Of a stretch of DNA of 56,387 nt, positions 23,884 through 34,500 are shown one piece after another; position 1 is the first letter of the stretch; every line of letters starts with the position of its first letter. The notes beneath the pieces are model-generated. The model was not told the origin of the DNA. It was given only the letters and a program-made list of their open reading frames with translations, and made no database searches. Source of the stretch: Lachnospiraceae bacterium. GTDB taxonomy: Bacteria > Bacillota > Clostridia > Lachnospirales > Lachnospiraceae. The stretch lies in the NCBI GenBank assembly GCA_017441265.1, contig JAFRYE010000012.1, positions 1 to 56,387 of the forward strand, given 5' to 3'. Made by a program: the position numbers and the translations under genes.

Positions 23884-24972
23884 ATGAAGAATAAGAAGTT
23901 GCTGCGAAAAATGATGACGATCGCGGCGGTCGTGATGCTCACCGCCGGACTTTGCGGCTGCGAGCGGCAGGAGGCCGCATCGAATCGTCGTGAGCGGGAT
24001 CCTTCGGCAAATGAGACGTCTGTCCCGGAAGCGGGAAAGCCTTCCGAGACGGTAACGCCCACGACAGCGGTGACGCCGGAGCCGGCCGGAACGGCGGGCA
24101 AGCGGACGAAACCCGCGGACGAGTTGCCGGTCCACCGCGTCGGCGGTTTAGAGAGGGCGAACGACGGGGAAATGGCGTTTGTCTGGCTCGGCCATTCGTC
24201 GTTTTTGCTGCAGATGGGCAGCGTGAACATCCTGTGCGACCCGGTCTTCACCGACCGCTCGTCACCGGTCAGCTGGGCAGGGCCGAAGCGGTTTTCGGAG
24301 GTGCCGATGACGGCGGAAAACACTCCGGAAATCGACGTTTTGTTTCTTTCACATGACCATTACGACCACATGGACCAGGAGACGATCCTGGCAATTGACG
24401 GCAAGGTCGGCGCGTATGTGGTCCCCGACGGCGCGGAGACGATCCTGGCCGGCTGGGGGATCGACCCGGACAAGGTGTATGCGATCTCACCGTGGGTCAG
24501 CGTCTCCCTGTGCGGCGTAAAATTCACCATGACGCCGGCGCAGCATTCCGGCGGGCGGACCGTCACCGCGGTGACGCTCTGCGGAGGTGTGGTCGTCGAT
24601 GACGGGGCGCACCGGGTGTTTTACACCGGAGACGGCGGCTACGGAAGTCATTTTACGGAGATTTATGAAAGACTCGGCGCGGTCGATCTGCTGATCGCGG
24701 AGTGCGGGCAGTACAATGAAAACTGGCAGCGGGTGCACATGTTCCCGGAGCAGAGCGCACAGGTCGCTGTCGATCTGCACGCGAAGTGGATGATCCCGGT
24801 GCACTGGGGCGCGTTCGTTCTGTCAACGCACGCGTGGGACGAGCCGCCGGCGCGGTGTGTGATCGCGGCGGAAGCGCTCGGCGTGAGCATCGCGACTCCG
24901 GAGATCGGTCAGCCCGTGAAGTTTGCGGAGATCGCGTCGCACACGAACCGTTGGTGGGAAGCTTACAAATAG
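23884..24972 (+). CDS. Metallo-beta-lactamase-fold lipoprotein
   Basis: A 362-aa exported hydrolase. The signal peptide has a lipobox ending in LCGC (Cys near residue 25). A low-complexity Pro/Thr linker (about 30-80) follows. The domain (about 95-362) shows WLGHSSFLL, then LFLSHDHYDHMD, the HxHxDH zinc motif, and further His residues in AQHSGGRT and PVHWGAF. The order matches the UlaG/NAPE-PLD-like branch. GGAGG before ATG 23884 fixes the start. It is probably membrane-tethered outside the cell. The substrate is unknown. It precedes the PfkB kinase gene by 16 bases. Confidence 0.8.
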   Translation: MKNKKLLRKMMTIAAVVMLTAGLCGCERQEAASNRRERDPSANETSVPEAGKPSETVTPTTAVTPEPAGTAGKRTKPADELPVHRVGGLERANDGEMAFVWLGHSSFLLQMGSVNILCDPVFTDRSSPVSWAGPKRFSEVPMTAENTPEIDVLFLSHDHYDHMDQETILAIDGKVGAYVVPDGAETILAGWGIDPDKVYAISPWVSVSLCGVKFTMTPAQHSGGRTVTAVTLCGGVVVDDGAHRVFYTGDGGYGSHFTEIYERLGAVDLLIAECGQYNENWQRVHMFPEQSAQVAVDLHAKWMIPVHWGAFVLSTHAWDEPPARCVIAAEALGVSIATPEIGQPVKFAEIASHTNRWWEAYK

Positions 24973-24988
24973 GATCGGAGGTCGGAAA

Positions 24989-25891
24989 ATGAAACCTGCG
25001 GATGCATATCTGTTCGGACAGATCCTCGGCACGCACTCGTTTTTGCTGGAGGACGGATTTCTGCAGCCGGACGAGTATTCGGAGATCACGGAGCAGTATT
25101 TTCTGCCGGGCGGCGAGACCGGAACGGCGGCTACGGTGCTCGCTTCGCTCGGCGTGAACGTGCGGATGGACGGCACGTGGATCGGCACGGAAGTCGCGCC
25201 GATGCTTAAGGATTTTTGCGCTGACAAGACGGTTGATCTGTCGGCGATAACGTGGGTAGAGGACGCCCCGGGCGTCATGGATTACGTTGTGATCGCGGGG
25301 CTTGTGCGCTCTCCGATGGGGCGCTTTAAGACGCTGTTTTCGTCGGGAAAGCGATGGTGGAGCGTCCCCAAGAGCGAGGACATCGTCGGCTGCAGGGCGG
25401 CCGCGGTGGACCCGTTCTTCGGGGCGGAGTCGGATCTGGTCGCCGGGATATGCAAGGAGAACGGAATTCCGTACGTCACGATCGACAGCCCTCACACCTC
25501 GTATCTGCACCGCAACGCGGCGGTCAACGTCGTCTCAAAGGAGTGCACGTCGCAGCACTATGCGGGGATGGCTCCGGAGGCGGTGATGGAACTGATGCAG
25601 GCGGAGTCGGACGGACTCACGATACTCACGCAGGGCGGCGGAGAGATGCTCTACGGGCGCCGCGGCGAGCCGACGAAGCGGATGAGACCGTTCCCTGTGG
25701 AAGTGAGAAGCACTCTCGGCGCGGGCGACACCTTTAAGGCAGGCTGCGTGTACGGACTGCTTGAGGGCTACAGCGACGAGGATCTGGTGCGGTTTGCAAG
25801 CGCCTGCTCGGCGATCGCGATCTCGCGGTTTCCGCTGCCGAAAAAACCGCCGAAACTTGAGGAAGTACAGAGACTGATCAAAGGAGAATGA
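24989..25891 (+). CDS. PfkB-family carbohydrate kinase
   Basis: A 300-aa sugar kinase. An N-terminal glycine-rich sugar-binding segment, GGETGTAATVLASLGVNV (near residue 38), is followed by the C-terminal PfkB signature TLGAGDTFKAGCVYGLLEG (near 243) with the catalytic Asp in GAGD. GGAGG precedes ATG 24989. The start codon itself lies inside a CGGAAAATG copy of the dispersed repeat. It phosphorylates a sugar or sugar-like molecule using ATP in the cytoplasm. The downstream deacetylase starts 2 bases after its stop, so the two are translationally close. Confidence 0.88.
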   Translation: MKPADAYLFGQILGTHSFLLEDGFLQPDEYSEITEQYFLPGGETGTAATVLASLGVNVRMDGTWIGTEVAPMLKDFCADKTVDLSAITWVEDAPGVMDYVVIAGLVRSPMGRFKTLFSSGKRWWSVPKSEDIVGCRAAAVDPFFGAESDLVAGICKENGIPYVTIDSPHTSYLHRNAAVNVVSKECTSQHYAGMAPEAVMELMQAESDGLTILTQGGGEMLYGRRGEPTKRMRPFPVEVRSTLGAGDTFKAGCVYGLLEGYSDEDLVRFASACSAIAISRFPLPKKPPKLEEVQRLIKGE

Positions 25892-25893
25892 CA

Positions 25894-26607
25894 ATGACAA
25901 ACAAAGATATCCATGCGGTTTTAACGATCGACGACATCGCTTCGCGCAACACGCCTGCGATCGTCGATTATTTGAATGAAAAGGGAATCACGGCGCTGAT
26001 GTTCGCCGTCGGCGAAAACGTTGAAAAGTATTACGACAACGCGATTTACGCGCTGCAAAAGGGGATGATCGTCGGAAACCACAGCTACTCGCATCCGGTA
26101 TTTTCCGAGATAACGATCGAGGAGGCGAAGGAGGAGATCGCGAAAAATGAGGTCGTCCTCGACAAGCTGTACCGCGACGCCGGCGTAGAGCGCAGATACC
26201 GCCCGTTCCGATTCCCGTATGGCAACAAGGGCGGTGCCAACAAGGAGGCTCTGCAGCGGTATTTCCGCGAGAACGGTTTTTCGAAGCTCCGCGACGATGC
26301 GATCCCGTACGAGTACTGGCACCGGACCGGGCTCGACCGCGATATCGACACGCTTTGGACGTTTGACTTTGCGGAGTACAACATCCGCCCGAACTCCGGC
26401 TTCACGCTCGACGACGTGTGGAAGCGCGTGTTCGACCAAAATCCCGGAATGGGAGCGCCGCTCTTCGTCGACGGCGGACGACACATCCTGCTCCTGCACG
26501 CGCACGACGAGACCGACGAGATGGTGCCGCAGTATTACCGCCTGTTCATCGATTGTCTGCTCGAAAACGGAGTGATATTTGACGTGCCGGAGTTCTTCGA
26601 AGCGTAA
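25894..26607 (+). CDS. Polysaccharide deacetylase (NodB-like)
   Basis: A 237-aa carbohydrate esterase 4-type protein. The metal-binding TIDD (near residue 11) and HSYSHP (near 67), with RPFRFPYG (near 107) as the third NodB motif, are all present. No signal peptide is visible, so it would act in the cytoplasm unless exported otherwise. ATG 25894 is chosen over 25888 because AAGGAG (25881-25886) then has seven-base spacing. It is expected to remove N-acetyl or related groups from a sugar polymer or small glycoside. Its neighbour is a sugar kinase. Confidence 0.83.
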   Translation: MTNKDIHAVLTIDDIASRNTPAIVDYLNEKGITALMFAVGENVEKYYDNAIYALQKGMIVGNHSYSHPVFSEITIEEAKEEIAKNEVVLDKLYRDAGVERRYRPFRFPYGNKGGANKEALQRYFRENGFSKLRDDAIPYEYWHRTGLDRDIDTLWTFDFAEYNIRPNSGFTLDDVWKRVFDQNPGMGAPLFVDGGRHILLLHAHDETDEMVPQYYRLFIDCLLENGVIFDVPEFFEA

Positions 26608-26635
26608 AAATCATGCGCGGCAGAGTAGTTCATGC

Positions 26636-26664
26636 TTGAAAAAAGGCGCGTGTTCCCGTATACT
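26636..26664 (+). promoter_or_regulatory. Sigma-A promoter for the DUF1294 gene
   Basis: TTGAAA (26636-26641) and TATACT (26659-26664) have an exact 17-base spacer, about 30 bases before the start codon at 26694. Confidence 0.8.
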
Positions 26665-26693
26665 TTATCGTGTTGAAGTGCGGAGGTGGTAAC

Positions 26694-26969
26694 ATGCGGC
26701 TGTTCTGGATATATCTTGCGGTGATCAATGTCGCGGCGTTCGTCGTGTACGGAGTGGATAAGCGCAAGGCGAAGACCGGAGCCTGGAGGATCCGCGAGTC
26801 GGTGCTTCTGTTCCTGGCGGCGGCCGGCGGAAGTGTCGGAGCGATGCTCGGGATGCTTGTGTTCCGGCATAAGACGAAGAAGACGTCGTTCAAGGTGCGG
26901 ATCGCGGTGATCCTGGTGTTGCAGGCGGTCGCGATCGCGGCCTGGTTTTATACGCATAAACCCGTGTGA
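26694..26969 (+). CDS. DUF1294 family membrane protein
   Basis: A 91-aa membrane protein. Three hydrophobic spans surround YGVDKRKAKTGAWRIRE (about residues 18-34) and the GGSVGAMLGMLVFRHKTKK turn (about 46-64), the signature of DUF1294. GGAGGTGG precedes ATG 26694, with its own promoter upstream. The protein probably lies in the cytoplasmic membrane. Function of the family is unknown. Confidence 0.85.
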   Translation: MRLFWIYLAVINVAAFVVYGVDKRKAKTGAWRIRESVLLFLAAAGGSVGAMLGMLVFRHKTKKTSFKVRIAVILVLQAVAIAAWFYTHKPV

Positions 26970-27071
26970 GAGCAGGGCTTTTGCGGGGAAAACGGATTGT
27001 GAGGTTTCATTTTCCGAAGGATGAATATCGGGTTCCTGCGGGAATCTTGGGATAGAAAGGTGGCAAATACT

Positions 27072-27632
27072 ATGAAATATACGATGAAGATCGCCGGCTT
27101 GAAGAGGGACCTTCCTCTGTGCAAGATCACGGACGATCTGTACATTGCGGCATTTATCTGCTTCGGCGATGCGGAGGTGACGGTCGCGTGCGCGAAGGCG
27201 CTGCTGAAGGCCGTTCCGGCGGACAGTTATGACTATATGCTGACGGCGGAGGCGAAGAGCATTCCGATCATCCACGAGATGGCGCGTCAGTCCAAGGCGA
27301 AGAAGTATTTTATCGCTCGCAAGGGACCGAAGGTGTATATGCCCGATCCGCTGCGTGTCTCCGACCGTTCGATCACGACGAAGGGCGAGCAGGCGCTCTA
27401 CCTCGGCCGCGACGATGCGGAACTGATCCGCGGCAAGCGCATCCTTCTGGTGGACGACGTGATCTCCACGGGCGGCTCGCTCCGCGCCATGGAGGAGCTT
27501 GTCAAGATGGCGGGAGGTATTGTGACCGGCCGCGCTGCGGTGCTCGCGGAGGGCGATGCGGCCAAGAGAGACGATATCATTTTCCTGGCGCCGCTTCCGG
27601 TGTTCAACGCTGACGGAACCCCGAAGGAGTGA
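27072..27632 (+). CDS. Type I phosphoribosyltransferase (adenine PRT-like)
   Basis: A 186-aa transferase. The PRPP-binding signature ILLVDDVISTGGSL is near residues 129-142. The flexible-loop region follows YFIARKG near 84. The fold and length match adenine/xanthine phosphoribosyltransferases. AAAGGTGG before ATG 27072 fixes the start. It is expected to join a purine base to PRPP in the salvage pathway. Base specificity is uncertain because the hood region is not diagnostic. Confidence 0.85.
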   Translation: MKYTMKIAGLKRDLPLCKITDDLYIAAFICFGDAEVTVACAKALLKAVPADSYDYMLTAEAKSIPIIHEMARQSKAKKYFIARKGPKVYMPDPLRVSDRSITTKGEQALYLGRDDAELIRGKRILLVDDVISTGGSLRAMEELVKMAGGIVTGRAAVLAEGDAAKRDDIIFLAPLPVFNADGTPKE

Positions 27633-27656
27633 CGGGTTCGTTCGGACTATAGGAAA

Positions 27657-28658
27657 GTGAGGACGGAAGACGTGAAGAGTTTCCGCAGAGATATCTGGGA
27701 GAGCGGCGAGTACACGTACGCTGCCGCTTATGGGTTTGTTCCGAACGTGAGAGCGTTCCTCCACGAGGAGGACGACGCTGCACGCGACGCCTTGCTGGTT
27801 GCGCCGGGCGGCGGTTATTGCATGCTCGCGGGCCACGAGGGTGAGCAGGTGGCAAGAGCGTTTTATGAGCAGGGGATGAATGTCTTCGTGCTTACGTACA
27901 CGACGGACATCACGTTTTCGGTGCCGCTTAAGAAGCAGCCGCTCTGCGACATCGCGCGTGCGGTCCGCTATCTCCGCGCTAACGGTGAAGAGTTCCGGAT
28001 CGCGGGCAGAAAGCTGGTAGTCTGCGGCTCTTCCGCTGGCGGGCATGTGGCAGGCAGCGTGGCCGTGCACTGGGACGACGTACCGGAGACGAACCCGTCG
28101 TACGCGGCATTTTCCGCGAGACCGGACGCCGCGATACTCTCTTACCCGGTGATCACGACCGGCGAGTTCACCCACGAGTCCTCGATCGGGGCGCTGTTGG
28201 GGCCGAACCCCACGGAGGAGGAACTGGAGTATTATTCGCTTGAGAAAAATGTGACCGAAGACACGCCGCCCACCTTGTTGTGGCAGACGGCGACGGATAT
28301 GCTGGTGCCTGTGGAGAACAGTTATCTCTTCGCGCTGGCGCTGCGAAAAAAGGGCGTGACGTTCGCGCACTATGTGTTCCCGTCGGGCTTCCACGGACTC
28401 GGCGCCTGCAAGGGACTCGACTGGCAGGGGTTCGGGGACGGAAGCTACGTGATGGAACAGGTGAATCTCGCCGTGGCGGCCGTGAAGGAAGGCCGCGGCG
28501 TGAATGTGTCGGAGCGCCGTGTGGCCGAGCTGCGGGCGCAGTTCCCGGACAAAGAGGACGATGACCGGCCGCCGTTCGAGTTCAAGTTCGACGAGACGCT
28601 CAAGGATGACGTCGGTGTGTGGACCGACCTCGCGAAAGTGTTTATCAACCGCTTGTAG
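27657..28658 (+). CDS. Alpha/beta-hydrolase (acetyl esterase-like)
   Basis: A 333-aa hydrolase with VAPGGGYCMLAGHEGEQVAR near residue 47 (oxyanion hole) and CGSSAGGHVAG near 123 (nucleophile elbow GxSxG). The catalytic Asp is likely in LLWQTATDMLVPVEN and the His in GFHGLG near 250, in the right order. GTG 27657 is used, with GGAAAG upstream; GTG 27672 is an alternative. No signal peptide. It probably removes acetyl or short acyl groups from small or carbohydrate esters. Confidence 0.82.
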   Translation: MRTEDVKSFRRDIWESGEYTYAAAYGFVPNVRAFLHEEDDAARDALLVAPGGGYCMLAGHEGEQVARAFYEQGMNVFVLTYTTDITFSVPLKKQPLCDIARAVRYLRANGEEFRIAGRKLVVCGSSAGGHVAGSVAVHWDDVPETNPSYAAFSARPDAAILSYPVITTGEFTHESSIGALLGPNPTEEELEYYSLEKNVTEDTPPTLLWQTATDMLVPVENSYLFALALRKKGVTFAHYVFPSGFHGLGACKGLDWQGFGDGSYVMEQVNLAVAAVKEGRGVNVSERRVAELRAQFPDKEDDDRPPFEFKFDETLKDDVGVWTDLAKVFINRL

Positions 28659-28704
28659 GGGGAAAATAAGGATCGGAGACAGCAGGGCAGCCTGCGGGGA
28701 AGCT

Positions 28705-30207
28705 ATGAGTCAATCAACGGACAACAATAAGCCGGCGTCGCTGGCGAAAAACATATCTTACAATGCGCTGATCAGTATCATTTCGTATCTGTTCAGCGCA
28801 TTCGGATTGTTTTACGTCAGTCGCGTTCTGCAACCGGAAGTGTACGGTCGTGTCGAGTATGCGGACACGGTCGTACGCTATTTTGTGTTGTTCGCAGGAC
28901 TCGGAATGCCCGTGTACGCGCTGCGCGCCTGCGCAAGATGCCGCGACGACAAAGAGCGCTTAAACCGCGTGTATTCGGAATTGTTTACCCTCGGACTTGT
29001 GCTGGCTCTGATCGGCAGCGCCGTGCTTACGGTGCTGTGCTTCACCGTCCCTTTGTTCATATCGTACCGGTCGCTTTTGCTGATCTTCGGCACGACGATG
29101 CTTTGGAAGGCGGTGGGCTGCGAATGGCTTTACAAGGGCCTGGAGCGATACCGGTACTTAGCGATCGTTACGCTTGTCACGAGGGTGATCTCCTTTGTGT
29201 GGATCATCCTGGCGATCCATTCTCCGGAGGATGTGAATTACTATGCGGTTTTGTCGATGATCTCCATCTGCGGGGTCGGTGTGATCAATTACTGTCTTCT
29301 CGGGAAGCTGGTTGACCATCCGTTCCAGCTGCGTTTCAACTGGGACCACATGAAACCGCTTCTGATATTCTTTGCGATGTCCTGCATGTCGCAAATTTAC
29401 GGCGGCCTTGACGTTGTCATGATCCGCGCGTTCAAGGGAGATTACGAGACCGGTCTGTACGGGTTGATCCACAAGGGAAAAATCCTGCTGGCATTTTTCG
29501 GAAGCGTCATCGTCTCTGCGGTTCTTCCCCGCGTTACCGCTGCATGGAATCGCCGGGAGCAGGACCGTTTCCGCTCTATCGTGAAAAGTTCCATCAATCT
29601 CTGCTGCCTGATCAATCTTTCGGTGATGGTATTTTGCGTGATCTATGCGCGGGACTGCGTCCTTCTGATGGGCGGAGAAAAGTATCTGGCGGCGGTCGAT
29701 ACGTTCCGGCTGACGGCGATCTCGGTGGCGCCGATCGGACTCAGCAACATTTTGAGCGGTCTTGTTATGATACCGACCGGCAAGGAGTTGAAGCTTCTCC
29801 TTGTCGACATCGTCGGAGCGGTTGTCAATCTGGTGCTCAATTTCTATGCGATCCCGAAGTATTCGTTTGACGGCGCGGCGATGACGACGCTGTTCACGGA
29901 GGCTTTGGTGATGCTGTTGTGTCTGTATTTCAACTCGAAGATCGCGGGCTTCCGCATTCGGGATATGTTCCCGAACTTCCGGATCCCGCTCGCCTGTGCG
30001 ATCGCGGCCGTACCGGCATGGTTCGTCCGAAACGTCGGGTCTAAGGTGTTGTACCGTCTGACGATCGGGGCGATCGTGTTCTTCGGAGTGTACGGGATTG
30101 CCGCATATTTGATGAAGGAGTCGACTGTCCGCGAAGGCGTGAAGATCGTCTTCGAAAGACTGTTGGGAAAGAAAAAGCGGGGGGAGCAGGCCGGCGATGA
30201 ACGATAA
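28705..30207 (+). CDS. Oligosaccharide flippase (Wzx/PST family)
   Basis: A 500-aa membrane protein with about 12-14 hydrophobic spans from residue 15 (NISYNALISIISYLFSAFGLFY). It contains the usual RVLQPEVYGRVEYADT block (about 40-55), typical of Wzx-like exporters of lipid-linked sugar units. GGGGAAGCT precedes ATG 28705. It overlaps the GT2 gene by 11 bases, so the pair likely builds and flips an envelope polysaccharide or teichoic-acid-like unit. Confidence 0.88.
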   Translation: MSQSTDNNKPASLAKNISYNALISIISYLFSAFGLFYVSRVLQPEVYGRVEYADTVVRYFVLFAGLGMPVYALRACARCRDDKERLNRVYSELFTLGLVLALIGSAVLTVLCFTVPLFISYRSLLLIFGTTMLWKAVGCEWLYKGLERYRYLAIVTLVTRVISFVWIILAIHSPEDVNYYAVLSMISICGVGVINYCLLGKLVDHPFQLRFNWDHMKPLLIFFAMSCMSQIYGGLDVVMIRAFKGDYETGLYGLIHKGKILLAFFGSVIVSAVLPRVTAAWNRREQDRFRSIVKSSINLCCLINLSVMVFCVIYARDCVLLMGGEKYLAAVDTFRLTAISVAPIGLSNILSGLVMIPTGKELKLLLVDIVGAVVNLVLNFYAIPKYSFDGAAMTTLFTEALVMLLCLYFNSKIAGFRIRDMFPNFRIPLACAIAAVPAWFVRNVGSKVLYRLTIGAIVFFGVYGIAAYLMKESTVREGVKIVFERLLGKKKRGEQAGDER

Positions 30208-31246
30208 GACAACACAACCGAAACCGCAAAGCGACCGGATCAGTGTCATCGTCCCCGTATACAATGTCGAGAGATGGGTTACGGAGGCGGTGGACAGCCT
30301 TCTTGAGCAAACGTACGGCAACATCGAAGTCGTGTTGGTTGACGACGGTTCGACGGACGGCAGCGGGCGGATCTGCGACAGGTATTCAGATTACGACAGC
30401 AGGGTGCGCGTGTTTCACACTGCCAATAACGGATTGAGCGCGGCGCGAAACTTTGGTTTGTCAAAGATCACCGGGGAGTATGTCTTCTTTATGGACGCCG
30501 ACGATTTCATCGCTCCGGATGTGCTTATGCTTTTGTACGAAAGGGCACTCTCGGAAAATGCCGATCTTACAGTGTGCGATATGCGTCTCATCGACGAGAT
30601 CGGAACGGAGATCGGACAGCTAAACTGCAAGGGAATACTCGCGAAATCGGGACGCTGCGACGGAGAGGAGTTTCTCCGGGAATTGATGAGCAACCGGCTC
30701 TCGGTCTGCGCGTGTCTTCGCCTGTACAGGCGAGCCGTCGCTGAGGCGATTCATTTTCCGGAGGGGCGGTATTTTGAGGATGTGGCCGTCGTGGGGACTT
30801 TGGCTGCGAACGCGAAGGTTGTGGCGTATGAGCCGGGAGCAGTGTATGTTCGCAGGTGCCGCGAGGGAAGCATTACGGCAAATCTGGACTTGGAGAAAAT
30901 CCGGGATATCCGGCGCGCGGTGCTTCAGTGCGCCCGCGATGCAAAGGCGGCGTTTCCGCACATGAACGGCGAGGTTCGCTGGTGGGTGTTGAACCGCCAT
31001 ATCGCGATCGCGAAAAATCTTGCGATGGTTCCCGATGACCAACAAAACGCCGAATACCGCGCTTATCGAAGCAAAATCTGCTGCCTGATCCGAAATCATA
31101 TGCCGGAGTACCGGGCACGTTCCCTGCGGGTGGCGCTAACGGCGGAGATCGTGTGCAGAGCGCCTGCGCTTTGCAGGACGTACGGGCGCGTGAAACGGTA
31201 TTTTCCGAGGGTGAGCGCGGTTCGGAGACTCTTCGGAATGCCGTAA
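30197..31246 (+). CDS. Family 2 glycosyltransferase
   Basis: A 349-aa GT2 enzyme. The nucleotide-sugar fold starts SVIVPVYNVERWVTEAVDSLLEQTY (residues 16-40), then VDDGSTDGSG near 50. The DxD motif is MDADD (near 98), and GLSAARNFGL lies near 80. It overlaps the flippase by 11 bases, starting at ATG 30197. It adds a sugar from a nucleotide donor at the inner face of the membrane, probably to the lipid-linked chain moved by the flippase. A terminator follows. Confidence 0.9.
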   Translation: MNDKTTQPKPQSDRISVIVPVYNVERWVTEAVDSLLEQTYGNIEVVLVDDGSTDGSGRICDRYSDYDSRVRVFHTANNGLSAARNFGLSKITGEYVFFMDADDFIAPDVLMLLYERALSENADLTVCDMRLIDEIGTEIGQLNCKGILAKSGRCDGEEFLRELMSNRLSVCACLRLYRRAVAEAIHFPEGRYFEDVAVVGTLAANAKVVAYEPGAVYVRRCREGSITANLDLEKIRDIRRAVLQCARDAKAAFPHMNGEVRWWVLNRHIAIAKNLAMVPDDQQNAEYRAYRSKICCLIRNHMPEYRARSLRVALTAEIVCRAPALCRTYGRVKRYFPRVSAVRRLFGMP

Positions 31247-31269
31247 TGGAGATGTGATAATTAAGTCAA

Positions 31270-31311
31270 AAACGCAAATCGGTTCGACTCGGAGCCGGTT
31301 TGCGTTTTTTT
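31270..31311 (+). terminator. Terminator after the flippase/GT2 pair
   Basis: AAACGCAAATCGG (31270-31282) pairs with CCGGTTTGCGTTT (31295-31307) with one wobble, then T to 31311. Confidence 0.85.
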
Positions 31312-31366
31312 ATCCGCGAACCGGTAGGTTTTTTACTCATTTTTCGTCGTAAAATGTCCGCTGTTG

Positions 31367-31395
31367 TTGACTTTTCGGTGGCATGGTAGTATCAT
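31367..31395 (+). promoter_or_regulatory. Promoter of the MBG surface-protein gene
   Basis: TTGACT (31367-31372) and TATCAT (31390-31395) are separated by exactly 17 bases. Transcription would begin near 31402, giving a leader of about 147 bases. Confidence 0.75.
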
Positions 31396-31548
31396 AAGAC
31401 TGTTGTAGTATGACTTTGGGGAAACTATGCTCTTTTTGAAGAGATAATCCTATTGTTCGCGGCTTGTCCGCTTTGAATACGATACTAAAATACGATACTA
31501 AAATGCCGAAACCGCGGCGGCGGCCGGCAAGAGGACACGGAGGGTTTT
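31396..31548 (+). other. Long 5' leader with a 13-base tandem duplication
   Basis: No gene is seen in 31247-31548. After the terminator and promoter, the leader carries two exact copies of ATACGATACTAAA (31477-31489 and 31490-31502), a small CTCT/AGAG hairpin near 31428 and a GC-rich stretch before GGAGGG. No known riboswitch core is recognisable. Confidence 0.6.
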
Positions 31549-34500
31549 ATGAGAGACCGGAAAATCGGAAGAAGAATTGTTGCAGTGCTGATCGCACTGT
31601 GCCTGATTCTTACGGAAGGACATCTGTCGGAGATCGGCAAAGTGTTTGAAGGGATGTCTTCGGGAATGAAGGCGGTTGCAGCCGGGGCGAATTGGGGTAC
31701 GGATTACCTGTACTACTTTGCCAAGATCGGGGGCACGTATTATCGTCTTTCCCGCGGCTCCATTGCGACGGCAAAGACGGTAGGCCAGTATCTTGCAGAG
31801 AACAATATTACTATTACGGGACATACTTACGAGATTCCCACAGGTGAGTATGAGATCCTGGAAACGTTCGATTTTTCGTCGTTTGTTATCAATCTGAACG
31901 GGAAGAAATACGTCTGCGGTTTTGAAGCGCTCAAGGCGAATCCGCAAGGCTATGACGGATACTACACCTACACTGCGGATGTGGTCAATGCGGTGAAGAA
32001 TAAGATCGGCGGCACGAGCGGAATGTGGGGCCTTTACGGGGGTGTAGAACAGTATAGTGTTCCCAATACGACCGACAGTTTCCACCAGGACTTTCTCGTA
32101 ACACTTTACGATTGTTTCGAACAGCCGCTGTTCGGATTCCTGGAGATCGGAACCGAGGAGAACTACTATCGGTTGCATAAACAGACAATCCTGGCGAAAG
32201 ATGTTACCAAGGTTTCCATGGGACATATTCTGAATCCGGAAACCTTCACCTATGCCTGCATTCCGGAAACGTATGACTTCAGTCATTTTGAGAATAATAC
32301 CAAGTACAACGTTACCCGCGACGGGATTACGTATGTATACCGCCCGGACGACTATGTTCCGACGGTTGAGGAAGCTATGAACGGCACGTTCCAGCCGTAC
32401 TACACGATCGCGGAACTCGGAGTGAGTGCCGAGACCCGCATGCACAAGCATCCGGAGTGGTATGGGGAAGACGCAGGCTGGCTTGACGGAACCGCAGAGG
32501 AGTGGAACGCCTCTCAGGATACGACAGCATATCACTGGAATTTCAGAGCAACGCTCCACAGTTATCCGATGGTTCGCATTGTCGCGAACAGCGGGTCTGC
32601 CGTGTACGACGGAACGGAGCAGAGCCTGACGGGATACAAAGTATATCTCGGTGATGATGAGACCGGTGAACTCGAAGTTCAGTTCAAGAAGGTTTCGGCT
32701 TCCGGATCCGGTACCGCAAGAGGCGAATATGACGTCACTGTTACCGGAACAAAAGTGGGGGCTACGGTTGAGACGCAGGACGGACAGAAGTTTACGGTGA
32801 AGGCGATCGAGACCGGAACGCTTACCGTCGGGAATCCGACGGTGACCGTTACGGCGACCGACGCTACGAAGGAATACGGAGATGCCGATCCCGCAACGTT
32901 CGGCTGGACCGCAAGCGGACTGCTGGACGGCGATGACGAGAGCGTTCTCACGGTAACGGTTTCCCGTGAGGAAGGCGAGGATGCCGGCGACTATGTGCTT
33001 ACCCCGAGCGGTGATGCCGTGCAGAACGGTTACAATGTTGTCTATGAGACCGGTACGTTTACGATCACGAAGGCAACGGTAACGGTGAAACCCGATAACA
33101 AGACAAAGAGTTTCGGAGATCCGGATCCCATACTCACGGCGTCCGTGTCAGGTTTGAAGAATAACGATGCGGCATCCGTGATCAGTTATACCCTTTCCCG
33201 TGTGGTGGGGGAGAATGTCGGCTCGTACGCGATTACCGCAAGCGGCGCTGCCGTTCAGGGCAATTACAACGTGACCTTCGCCGAGGGAACATTTGAAATC
33301 GTTCCGCAGGGCAATATTGTGGTGGTTGCGATTACCGGCAAGAACGGTACGTTGACTTACAACGGTTCGGCGCAGACATTTTCCGGATATGAAGTGGTTT
33401 CCATCTCCAATCCGCTCTATAAGGAAGAAGATATCGTATATTCCGGAGCTGCTGAGGCTTCGGGAAAGAATGTCGGCGAGTATGATATGGGACTCGATGA
33501 GAGCATGTTCTCGAACACCAATCCCAATTTCACGAATGTTCGTTTCGATGTCGTCGACGGTTCGCTGACCATTAAGGCAGCGGAGATCACGGTGACGGCC
33601 GATGACGCAAGTAAGACCTACGGCGCCGGAGATCCCGAGCTTACGGCTACGGTTACGGGACTTCAGGGCAACGACTCCGCCGATGATATTCAATACGACG
33701 TGACACGAGAGGATGGCAGTAACGTCGGTACGTACACGATCACTCCGTCCGGAGATGAAGTGCAGGGCAACTACATCGTGAAGTATGCTACGGGAACGTT
33801 TACGATCAACCCCAGAGGAGGCATCACCGTAACGATCACCGGGCACACCGGAACCGAGACTTACGACGGACAGGAGCACAGCGTTTCCGGCTACGATATC
33901 GCGATCTCCGATCGGATTTATTCGGTAGACTATGTTGCCTTCAACGGAACCGACTCCGTTTCGGCGAAGGACAGCGGAGTATGGCCGATGCGGCTGTCGG
34001 CAACGGATTTTGAGAATACCAACGGGAATTTTACGGACGTTAATTTTGTGATCAATGACGGCGCTCTGACGATCCTTCAGGCGAAGGCGACGGTCACGGC
34101 GGATGAAGCGACAAAGGTGTACGGCGAGGATGATCCCGAATTGACGGCGACGGTGACCGGTGTGATCGAGGGCGATGACATTTCCCTGATCGTTTATACG
34201 CTGGCGCGCAAAGAGGGCAATGAAGTCGGCGAGTACACGATCACGCCGAGCGGCGAGAAATCTCAGGGCAACTACGATGTTCAGTTTGAGACCGGTGTGT
34301 TTACGATCGAGCATGCAACTCTGACGGTGAAGGCGGATGACCTGACGAAAGAGTACGGAGATGCCGATCCCGAATATACGGCAACCCTGACCGGCCTTCA
34401 GTATGACGACACGGAAGAGAGTATTGATTTCCGTTACAATATCGGCCGCGAGGAAGGCGAGAATGCCGGTTCTTACGAACTGCAGGTGTTCGGAGCCGAG

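Noticed and set aside
31396-31548. Cyclic-di-GMP or other riboswitch in the surface-protein leader
   Set aside because: No recognisable aptamer core is present; only a tandem duplication and a small hairpin are visible.
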